A DNA stretch of 8,934 nucleotides from an uncultured Eubacteriales bacterium (lineage in GTDB: Bacteria; Bacillota; Clostridia; Oscillospirales; Acutalibacteraceae), in the NCBI GenBank assembly GCA_900321515.1, contig ONWI01000264.1:1-8934 (forward strand). Direction: 5' to 3'. This document shows, one piece after another, positions 1 through 6,252 of the stretch. The position numbers and the translations under genes were made by a program. How positions within the stretch are numbered: the stretch's first letter is position 1; every line of letters starts with the position of its first letter. The notes below the pieces were generated by a model, which was not told where the DNA came from, made no database searches, and worked only from the letters and a program-made list of their open reading frames with translations.

Positions 1-2
1 AA

Positions 3-647
3 TTTATGGTACGTTCGGGCGTGCTGCTTTTCGGTGACTTCACAACCAAGAGCGGCAGAAAGACCCCTTATTTCGTCAATACCGGCAACTACAAGACCGG
101 TGCCCAGGCTGCAAAGCTGGGCGAATATTATGCCCGCAACATCCAGGAGCATGTCGGCGGCAGAATCGACGCGCTTTTCGGCCCCGCCTACAAGGGAATT
201 CCGCTTGCCGTCGCGGCGGGTATCTCTATGTACAATCTCTTCGATCGCGACATCAACTATTGCTTCAACCGCAAGGAAGTCAAGGATCACGGCGAAGGCG
301 GCTCCATGGTCGGCTACAAGCTCCGGGACGGCGACCGCGTGCTGATCGTGGAGGACGTTATCACCGCCGGCACGGCGATCCGCGAGACGCTGCCCGTGCT
401 GAAGGCGGCGGCGGATATCCAGATTGCGGGCATGGTGATCTCGGTTGACCGCATGGAAAAGGGCAAGGGCGAAAAGACCGCCATTCAGGAGGTCTATGAG
501 GAATTCGGCATAGTTACCTACCCGATCGTGACCGTCAAAGAGATAATCGAAATACTTCATAACAATCCCGTGGACGGCAAGGTTTACATTGACGACGAAA
601 TGAAGGCGAGGATGGAAGCTTACATGGAGCAGTACTGCGTTAAGTGA
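3..647 (+). CDS. pyrE: Orotate phosphoribosyltransferase, 5'-truncated by window edge
   Basis: Transfers the phosphoribosyl group of PRPP to orotate to give orotidine monophosphate, the fifth step of de novo pyrimidine synthesis, in the cytoplasm. The frame is open to the left edge. The first Met visible (position 6) is internal, because PyrE proteins normally have roughly 15-25 residues before the segment SGVLLFGDFTTKSGR seen here. Counting from that Met, visible motifs are the substrate-binding KSGR (about 15-18), FGPAYKGI (58-65), the flexible catalytic loop FNRKEVKDHGEGG (87-99) and the PRPP-binding motif VLIVEDVITAGTA (112-124). All are intact, so the enzyme should be active. The C-terminus is complete, ending in TGA. 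The next gene starts 19 nt later with its own ribosome site, so the two may share a transcript. No pyrimidine-operon leader is visible because the upstream DNA is missing. Confidence 0.97.
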   Translation, partial: FMVRSGVLLFGDFTTKSGRKTPYFVNTGNYKTGAQAAKLGEYYARNIQEHVGGRIDALFGPAYKGIPLAVAAGISMYNLFDRDINYCFNRKEVKDHGEGGSMVGYKLRDGDRVLIVEDVITAGTAIRETLPVLKAAADIQIAGMVISVDRMEKGKGEKTAIQEVYEEFGIVTYPIVTVKEIIEILHNNPVDGKVYIDDEMKARMEAYMEQYCVK

Positions 648-666
648 TTTTGTCAGGGAGGCTACT

Positions 667-3084
667 ATGTTACGATTCAAGACGGGACTTAACTACGGAT
701 GGAGATATACCCCCGATTATTCCCCGAAAAAAAGCAAAAATGAAAACTTCGACATGACTATTCGCCCGGTGGACGTGCCTCACAACAGCGGAACGTCCAA
801 ATTCAGCTATTTTACCGGCGAGGACGAGAGCAAGATCGTGCAGTACAGCAAGCTCTTTGTCATTCCCGACGAGATGGAGGGCAAGCGCGTTATCCTTCAT
901 TTTGACGGAGTAATGAGCTGCGCAGCGGTTTTTGTCAACGAAAAGGCGGCGTTTGCACACAAGGGCGGATTCACCGGGTTCAGTGACGATATTACCGATC
1001 TGCTTACCGACAGCGAGAACAAGCTGACGGTCATAGTGGATTCCACAGAGCGCGCAGACACTCCTCCTTACGGAGCGCCGGTTGACTTCCTGAGCTACGG
1101 AGGCATTTACCGCGATGTGTGGATTGAAGGCGTGCCGCAGCTTTACATCAAGGACACGTTCATCAATCCCATGCTCACCGAAAAGGGCTGGAAGCTCGAC
1201 ATCACCGGCGAAATAGGCGGCGAAGGCGAGCGCAAGCTGACTTTCGCCCTGTATGACGGCACACAGCGCCTCGGCGTCTGCCAGTACCGCGCCGATCAGC
1301 CGAATTATCATGTGTCGTGGACTGTATCCGCGGAGGTGACTCCCTGGACGCCGGAAAATCCCAAGCTCTACACACTCAAAGTGTCGCTTTCCAGCGGCGA
1401 TGAGCTGGACTACACCGTCGGATTCCGTCAGGTCAGGGTGGATCCGCAGGGCTTTTATCTCAACGGCAACCGCGTCAGACTTATTGGCATCAACCGTATG
1501 CAGAATTATGCATGTGAGGGATTTGCAATGCCTGAGTCCGCCCAGAGAGCTGACGCTGATCTCATCAAGTCGATGGGATTCAATGCCGTCAGGTGCGCAC
1601 GGTATCCCCAGAGCAAGTACTTTGTCGAGCGCTGCAATGAGATAGGTCTCATGATCATCTGGGATATGCCGGGCTACAAATACGCAAAGGGCGGAGACTG
1701 GTTCGAGGCTCTTATTCAGAATATACGCGAGACAATTACCGAGCACAGGAACGCTCCGAGCATAGTTATGTGGGGCACACGCACGGACGATACAAAGGAT
1801 ATTCCTCAGCTTACCCGCAAGGTGTGCGAGACGATCAGGTCAATCGACAATTCCAGACCGCTCTACGGCGTGAGGGCATTCAGGGGCGGCGAAACCCTTG
1901 AGGATGTGTACGCCTACAACGATTACGAAAAGCACGCGCTCGGGGAAAGCTTTGTTTATGATACCGCCGCCATATCTCCCGGACATTCGCCGGTTATGAT
2001 AACCGAGCACACCGGACCGCTCTATCCGGCAAGGAGCTTCGGCGGGGAAAAGGAACTTCTGGAGCAGGCGCTCAGCCATGCCAGAATGCTTGACGCGGCA
2101 TACGGAAGCAAGGGCGTGATCGGCACATTCGGATGGTGCCTCTGCGATTACAATACTCACGCAAGCTTCGGCGGCAACGACGGGGTATGCACTTACGGCA
2201 TATGCGACCTCAACAGAATCCCAAAGCTCGCGGCTGCGGTTTATGCCAGCCAGAGCAGTTCCCGCACCGTGCTGGAGATTTCATCGGCAATGATGCCCGG
2301 CGAGCACCGATTCGGGGTTATTGGAAACGTCTACGCCTTTACCAACTGCGACAGCGTGCGGCTTTACAAGAACAACGAGCTTGTGGCGGAATTCTTCCCC
2401 GATCGCAGGAATTATCCCAACATGCCTCATCCGCCGATTCTCATTAACGACCTTATCGGCGACAAGCTGGCGAGCAAAGAGGGGCTTGACAACAAAAAGG
2501 CGCAGGACGTGCGCCGTGCTATCAGCGAACTCGGAGAGGACGCTGTACAGCCGTCCCGCAAGGAAGGTTTAATGTCGCTCTTTTCCTCCAGAAGCCAGAA
2601 GGTTTCAGAGGAAGAGGTTGTGAGACTCTACAGGGAGTACGCCGTGACCCGCGCGGTCAGAACCGAATTCAGGTTTGAGGGAGTTATCGGCGGACAGGTC
2701 GCCGCCACGGTAATCAAGGCACCCGTCACCAAGACCAAATTCAAGGTCAATCTCAGCAGTAGCAGGCTGATACACGGCGAGACTTACGACGTCGCCCGCG
2801 TCGAAATCGTGGCTGTCGATTCAAACGACAACCGTATCAGCTATTTCAATGACTGCCTGAGCGTCAGCTGCGACGGCGCGCTGGAGGTTATGGGTCCGGA
2901 TGTGATTCCGCTTATCGGCGGCGCGGCGGCATTCTATCTGCGCTCCAAGGGCGGCAGAAAACAGGCAAACGTCAAGATCGTCACTCAGACGATGGGCGAG
3001 TTTGAGATTCCGCTGAGCGTGATTCGCAAGACTTCCAAGGAGCTTAATATTTCAAAGACCGAGGAGCAGCCAACGGAAGAATGA
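667..3084 (+). CDS. Glycoside hydrolase family 2 protein (beta-galactosidase/beta-glucuronidase type) with altered acid/base residue
   Basis: An 805-residue protein with GH2 layout: an N-terminal jelly-roll sugar-binding domain (about 1-165), an immunoglobulin-like sandwich (about 165-265), a TIM barrel (about 265-515, opening with FYLNGNRVRLIGINR), and a long C-terminal beta region. No signal peptide, so it is probably cytoplasmic and would act on imported oligosaccharides or glycosides. The nucleophile is recognisable as E447 in PVMITEHTG. The acid/base site is unusual: related proteins read about WGxRxNES, while this one reads WGTRTDDT (369-376), placing D375 where Glu is expected. The later segments FGWCLCDYNTHASFG and NPKLAAAVYASQ-like IPKLAAAVYASQ fit a Clostridia GH2 subgroup as I recall it. 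GGGAGG lies 6-11 nt before the ATG. The substrate cannot be told. Family certain; activity uncertain because of D375. Confidence 0.93.
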   Translation: MLRFKTGLNYGWRYTPDYSPKKSKNENFDMTIRPVDVPHNSGTSKFSYFTGEDESKIVQYSKLFVIPDEMEGKRVILHFDGVMSCAAVFVNEKAAFAHKGGFTGFSDDITDLLTDSENKLTVIVDSTERADTPPYGAPVDFLSYGGIYRDVWIEGVPQLYIKDTFINPMLTEKGWKLDITGEIGGEGERKLTFALYDGTQRLGVCQYRADQPNYHVSWTVSAEVTPWTPENPKLYTLKVSLSSGDELDYTVGFRQVRVDPQGFYLNGNRVRLIGINRMQNYACEGFAMPESAQRADADLIKSMGFNAVRCARYPQSKYFVERCNEIGLMIIWDMPGYKYAKGGDWFEALIQNIRETITEHRNAPSIVMWGTRTDDTKDIPQLTRKVCETIRSIDNSRPLYGVRAFRGGETLEDVYAYNDYEKHALGESFVYDTAAISPGHSPVMITEHTGPLYPARSFGGEKELLEQALSHARMLDAAYGSKGVIGTFGWCLCDYNTHASFGGNDGVCTYGICDLNRIPKLAAAVYASQSSSRTVLEISSAMMPGEHRFGVIGNVYAFTNCDSVRLYKNNELVAEFFPDRRNYPNMPHPPILINDLIGDKLASKEGLDNKKAQDVRRAISELGEDAVQPSRKEGLMSLFSSRSQKVSEEEVVRLYREYAVTRAVRTEFRFEGVIGGQVAATVIKAPVTKTKFKVNLSSSRLIHGETYDVARVEIVAVDSNDNRISYFNDCLSVSCDGALEVMGPDVIPLIGGAAAFYLRSKGGRKQANVKIVTQTMGEFEIPLSVIRKTSKELNISKTEEQPTEE

Positions 3085-3106
3085 TTTGCGGAGCGGAGTG
3101 AGTAAT

Positions 3107-3607
3107 TTGAAAAAAATCACATTCAGATGCAGGAACAAGGACAGCGAAATTACCGGCATTGTGATATGCATACTTTTGTTTCTGGCGGGATGGCTTATCT
3201 CTTCGGCGATTGCCAGGGCATATGGAGACAGCGTGTTCATTACCGTCGCCGTGCCTATAGCCTTTCTGGTATGCGGTGTGGTGTATATGTCGCGACGCAG
3301 GAAGGCGTCTGACGGAAATTCGGGTACCGCCGAATTTGCCGGGAGCGGCAGAGTGCGGCTTACATACGGCGGCAGGAGTGTTATATTCGACCTCAGGGAC
3401 GTCAGGAACGTCAGCTACACGCGCGATACCCTGACCAACGACGCAATCGGGAACAGCTATGTAATGACTGTCAGACTGCCTTTTCGCTCATACAGGATTT
3501 TTTCCGAGGAACTGCCGCAGGGAATGTCGGGGTTTGAGAATACGGGGCTTTATGAGCTTTACGCCGAACTTGCCGAAAGGACGCGGGATAATGGGAAGTC
3601 TGAGTGA
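3107..3607 (+). CDS. Small membrane protein, two transmembrane helices and a C-terminal soluble domain, unknown function
   Basis: I do not recognise this family. I chose the TTG at 3107 (MKKITFRCRN..., 166 residues) because GGAG ends 8 nt before it. A TTG at 3086 in the same frame lies 1 nt after the upstream stop, has no ribosome site of its own and would add only RSGVSN-type filler. Two hydrophobic helices (about 15-36 and 43-61) form a hairpin followed by RRRK at 63-66, so both ends should face the cytoplasm. Residues about 80-166 are a beta-rich soluble domain (RVRLTYGGRSVIFDLRDVRNVSY...) ending in an amphipathic ELYAELAERT helix. That shape resembles small membrane-anchored PH-like domains, which is only an inference. 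It starts 22 nt after the GH2 gene and overlaps the next gene by 17 nt, so it is probably cotranscribed with both. Confidence 0.75.
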   Translation: MKKITFRCRNKDSEITGIVICILLFLAGWLISSAIARAYGDSVFITVAVPIAFLVCGVVYMSRRRKASDGNSGTAEFAGSGRVRLTYGGRSVIFDLRDVRNVSYTRDTLTNDAIGNSYVMTVRLPFRSYRIFSEELPQGMSGFENTGLYELYAELAERTRDNGKSE

Positions 3608-3857
3608 ACATTTTATGCCCGCCAACAGCGGCTATGCCATTCATCGCGTCTCGCTCGGATATGAACGGCTGCCGGAATGCTGCCGGACAGGACTTGCCGA
3701 CTGCGGACTTTCAGTCAGGCACTTAGGCACTTCGGGCGATGAAGTGCTGCTTCCGCTTCTGAAATGCGGCGAGTGCGGCAGGTATTACGCAGGCAGCGGC
3801 GGCAGATTCATTCCTGTGGACAATCCTCTGAAATATGAAATTACCGGACGACGGTAG
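3591..3857 (+). CDS. 88-residue cysteine-containing small protein, unknown function
   Basis: Unrecognised protein of 88 residues. The frame is open from 3534, but the ATG at 3591 is the likely start: AAAGGA lies about 10 nt upstream and it gives a 17-nt overlap with the preceding membrane-protein gene, typical of translational coupling. Five cysteines are visible: C30 and C31 in LPECCRTG, C38, and C59/C62 in LLKCGECGRYY. The CxxC pair followed by aromatic residues looks like half of a zinc ribbon, with C30/C31/C38 or histidines as possible further ligands, but no standard zinc-finger spacing is completed. It has no signal peptide or membrane segment. It closes the first gene cluster; the next gene is 151 nt away behind structured DNA. 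Real-gene status rests mainly on context and composition. Confidence 0.55.
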   Translation: MGSLSEHFMPANSGYAIHRVSLGYERLPECCRTGLADCGLSVRHLGTSGDEVLLPLLKCGECGRYYAGSGGRFIPVDNPLKYEITGRR

Positions 3858-3875
3858 ACAGGCAAATCTCCCGCC

Positions 3876-3964
3876 GCGGTTACCGACAAATCATATGGCC
3901 GAAGCTTGTGCGTGCGTACAAACTTCGGCTAAAAATGTGCAAGCACCACATTACCGCCTTTTTT
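3876..3964 (+). promoter_or_regulatory. Structured intergenic leader/terminator candidate before the ABC operon
   Basis: The 151-nt gap 3858-4008 holds no gene. A strong imperfect hairpin pairs GCCGAAG (3898-3904) with CTTCGGC (3923-3929), then TTGT (3906-3909) with ACAA (3918-3921) around one C/A mismatch, with loop GCGTGCGT. A small stem ATGTG/CACAT (3935-3939 with 3947-3951) follows. GCGGT (3876-3880) can pair with ACCGC (3953-3957), enclosing both hairpins in a three-way junction, and six T's follow at 3959-3964. This could be a terminator for the upstream cluster, read-through control of the ABC operon, or both. It matches no riboswitch class I know. I find no convincing promoter here; TTACAA (3971) and TATATT (3991) are only 14 nt apart. 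Confidence 0.4.
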
Positions 3965-4008
3965 CATATCTTACAATCGAAAAAAATAATTATATTGGAG
4001 GCTGAAAA

Positions 4009-4692
4009 TTGAACCAGCGTCTTGCAGACATTCTGCTTGAATCATTTCCCCGCATATTCACCCAGGGACTGCTCATGACAATTCCGCTGACATTGCTTTC
4101 ATTTGCACTGGCTCTGATAATAGCCATGATCTGCGCCATGATTCAGATTGCCAATGTCAGGGGGCTGAGACAGGCAGTGCGTTTTTACATCTGGCTCATT
4201 CGCGGTACTCCGCTGCTGGTGCAGCTCTACCTCGTCTATTTCGGACTGCCGGATCTCGGCATAGTGCTGCCGGCGTTCCCCTGCGCTGTGTTGGTCTTTG
4301 CTCTGAATGAGGGCGCCTACTGTGCCGAGACCATGCGCGCCGCCATAGAATCGGTGCCGAAGGGGCAGCTTGAAGCGGGGTACTGCGTGGGAATGAGCTA
4401 TTTCCAGACCATGCGCAGGATTATTCTGCCGCAGGCATTCCGCACGGCGTTCCCGCCGCTTTCCAATTCCCTTATCTCCATGATCAAGGACACTTCGCTT
4501 GCCGCCAACATCACCGTAACCGAGATGTTCATGACTGCGCAGAGAGTGGCGGGCAGGACTTACGAGCATCTTGCGCTCTACGCCGAGGTCGCGGTGATCT
4601 ACCTGATATTCTGCACTGTGATAACGCGCCTTCAGGCGTTCGGTGAAAGTCGGCTTGCCCGCATGAACGGAGGCGACATTATCCGTGCTTGA
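4009..4692 (+). CDS. Polar amino acid ABC transporter permease, TcyB-like (likely cystine)
   Basis: Membrane subunit of a polar amino acid importer of the HisM/GlnP family; it forms the translocation pore in the cytoplasmic membrane with the ATPase and binding protein encoded next. The 227-residue length is typical. RGTP (65-68) is the family signature after the early helices. The cytoplasmic coupling loop that docks on the ATPase is intact: EAGYCVGMSYFQTMRRIILPQA, with E122, A123, G128 and the ILP at 139-141. About five membrane segments are visible. The stretch SLAANITVTEMFMTAQRVAGRTYE resembles cystine permeases such as TcyB, so L-cystine is the best substrate guess. That is inference, strengthened somewhat by the cysteine T-box about 3.2 kb downstream of this gene. 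The start is TTG with GGAGG at 3997-4001, 7 nt away. Its end overlaps the ATPase start by 8 nt. Confidence 0.93.
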   Translation: MNQRLADILLESFPRIFTQGLLMTIPLTLLSFALALIIAMICAMIQIANVRGLRQAVRFYIWLIRGTPLLVQLYLVYFGLPDLGIVLPAFPCAVLVFALNEGAYCAETMRAAIESVPKGQLEAGYCVGMSYFQTMRRIILPQAFRTAFPPLSNSLISMIKDTSLAANITVTEMFMTAQRVAGRTYEHLALYAEVAVIYLIFCTVITRLQAFGESRLARMNGGDIIRA

Positions 4693-5539
4693 GCTTAAGG
4701 AACTTTACAAATCAATCGGCGGCAATGAGATACTTCACGGGGTGAATCTCACTCTCAGGAAGGGAGAAGTGCTTGCCGTGCTGGGTCCTTCCGGTTCGGG
4801 CAAGACCACATTGCTGCGCTGCCTGAATTTTCTCGAAAGAGCCGACAGCGGCAGCGTCACGCTTCTCGGAAAGGAACTCTGCATGAATGAGGCTTCACGC
4901 AGGGAAATAGCCGAGTACCGCCGCCATACAGCATTCGTCTTTCAGAGCTTCAACCTCTTTGCCAACAAGACTGCCCTGCAAAACGTCACCGAAGGGCTTA
5001 TCGTGGCAAGAAAAATGCCCAAATCCGAAGCTGAAAAGGTCGGATTAAAGGCTCTGGGACGGGTCGGGCTTGCCGACAGGGCGGATTCCTACCCTTCGCA
5101 GCTCTCCGGCGGACAGCAGCAGCGGGTTGCCATCGCGAGGGCAATCGCTGCCGAACCTGATGTTATCATGCTGGATGAACCGACTTCCGCCCTCGACCCC
5201 GAACTGATCGGCGAGGTACTGAATGTCATTAAGCAGCTTGCCGAGGACGGCATGACAATGATAATTGTCACCCACGAAATCACATTCGCGCGAAGCGTCG
5301 CAACCGATATTCTGTTTATGGACAACGGCAGGGCGCTTGTGCAGACCGATACAGCGAGCTTCTTTGAGAGCAGCGACAACAAGAGAGTGAGCGGATTTTT
5401 AAGCTCACTCAGTGAAAGGATGTTTTTTAATGAAAAAAATGAAGACGTTAAGAAGAACGATAGCCGTGTTCACAGCGGCGGCTCTTCTCGCGGTAAGCGC
5501 GGCGGGATGCAGCGGAAAAAAAGAAGAAGAAAAAAATAA
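4685..5539 (+). CDS. Polar amino acid ABC transporter ATP-binding protein, with atypical 36-residue C-terminal extension
   Basis: ATPase that powers the importer; it sits on the cytoplasmic face of the permease. All motifs are intact: Walker A GPSGSGKTT (34-42), Q-loop Q87, signature LSGGQQQR (140-147), Walker B VIMLDEP (160-166) with catalytic E165, D-loop SALD (168-171) and switch H197. The start is GTG, overlapping the permease by 8 nt, with GGAGG at 4669-4673. The family normally ends near residue 240-250, but here the frame continues to 284. The extra tail (249-284) is rich in Lys, Arg and Gly, ends in KKRRRKK, and lies in DNA that encodes the binding-protein signal peptide in another frame (110-nt overlap). 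A T6 run at 5423-5428 precedes it; one additional T would give ERMFF then TAA, for 248 residues. So the tail may be a recent one-base deletion, a sequence error, or a slippage site. Confidence 0.92.
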   Translation: MLELKELYKSIGGNEILHGVNLTLRKGEVLAVLGPSGSGKTTLLRCLNFLERADSGSVTLLGKELCMNEASRREIAEYRRHTAFVFQSFNLFANKTALQNVTEGLIVARKMPKSEAEKVGLKALGRVGLADRADSYPSQLSGGQQQRVAIARAIAAEPDVIMLDEPTSALDPELIGEVLNVIKQLAEDGMTMIIVTHEITFARSVATDILFMDNGRALVQTDTASFFESSDNKRVSGFLSSLSERMFFNEKNEDVKKNDSRVHSGGSSRGKRGGMQRKKRRRKK

Positions 5540-6251
5540 AGACCTGCTCGAGAGCATAAAGGAAAAGGGCGTCGTCACCATCGCCATGGAGGGCACATGG
5601 TCGCCGTGGACGTATCACAACGATAAGGACGAGCTTGTCGGATTCGATGTGGAGATCGGACGGTATATCGCTGATTACCTCGGAGTCGAGGCGAAATTTG
5701 TCGAGGGCGAATGGGACGGTCTTTTTGCAGGACTGGATTCGGGCATGTACGATATGATCGTAAACGGTGTGGATGAAACTCCGGAACGTTCGGAAAAATA
5801 CGACTTCTCCGACCCGTACGCGTATATTCATACCGTACTCGTCGTGCGCAAGGACAACAAGAAAATCAAGAGCTTCAAGGATCTGAAGGGCAGGATTACC
5901 GCCAACAGCATCGGCAGCACCTACATGGAACTTGCGGAAAAGTACGGAGCGACGGTCAAGGGAGTCGATTCGCTGGGAGAAACCATGACGATGGTAATTT
6001 CCAAGCGCGCCGACGCGACACTCAACGCAGAGCCTTCTGTGCTGGATTATATGAAGGAGCAGCCCGACGCGCCCATCAAAATTGTCGCCTCCACCAAAGA
6101 CGCCAATCATGTATGCATTCCGATACGCAAGGGCGACCAAAATGCCTCGTTTCGCGCAGAAGTCAATAAGGCTCTGGCGGCAATGCGCGAGGACGGCACA
6201 CTCACAAAGCTCTCGGAGAAATACTTCGGCTCTGATATTACCAACCCGTAA
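5430..6251 (+). CDS. Amino acid ABC transporter substrate-binding lipoprotein
   Basis: Extracytoplasmic receptor (family 3 solute-binding protein) that captures a polar amino acid and delivers it to the permease. I chose ATG 5430 because AAAGGA ends 9 nt before it and it yields a clean signal peptide: MKKMKTLRRT, a hydrophobic core, then SAAGC with lipidated C27. The -3 position is Ala, a permitted lipobox variant. A charged linker (KKEEEKNKD) tethers the 273-residue protein. Mature-domain hallmarks include EGTWSPWTY (about 54-62), LVGFDVEIGRYIADYLG, FVEGEWDGLFAGLDSGMYDMIVNGV, TPERSEKYDFSDPY, and the lobe-two start FKDLKGRITANSIGSTY. Substrate is not provable from sequence; cystine or another polar amino acid is likely. 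The gene starts inside the open frame of the ATPase and the MATE gene starts 2 nt after its stop. Confidence 0.95.
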   Translation: MKKMKTLRRTIAVFTAAALLAVSAAGCSGKKEEEKNKDLLESIKEKGVVTIAMEGTWSPWTYHNDKDELVGFDVEIGRYIADYLGVEAKFVEGEWDGLFAGLDSGMYDMIVNGVDETPERSEKYDFSDPYAYIHTVLVVRKDNKKIKSFKDLKGRITANSIGSTYMELAEKYGATVKGVDSLGETMTMVISKRADATLNAEPSVLDYMKEQPDAPIKIVASTKDANHVCIPIRKGDQNASFRAEVNKALAAMREDGTLTKLSEKYFGSDITNP

Positions 6252-6252
6252 A

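Noticed and set aside
670..1746. 358-codon open frame on the minus strand
   Set aside because: It lies fully inside the GH2 gene, whose domains are clear; the protein has no recognisable family and the frame is a by-product of GC-rich codon use.
3896..3931. Simple intrinsic terminator at the strong hairpin
   Set aside because: The hairpin is followed by TAAAAATG, not a T-run, on the plus strand, and no T-run follows it on the minus strand either; reported only as part of a larger candidate structure.
3858..4008. A second T-box or SAM riboswitch before the ABC operon
   Set aside because: The gap is too short for a T-box and lacks the GGTGGNACCGCG-type core and the SAM core motifs.
5412..5429. 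GTG start for the binding-protein gene
   Set aside because: It would include the ribosome site AAAGGA in the coding region; ATG 5430 is correctly spaced and gives a standard lipoprotein signal.
6082..6252. Upstream start for the MATE gene
   Set aside because: The extra 57 residues overlap the binding-protein gene in another frame and do not resemble a MATE N-terminus.
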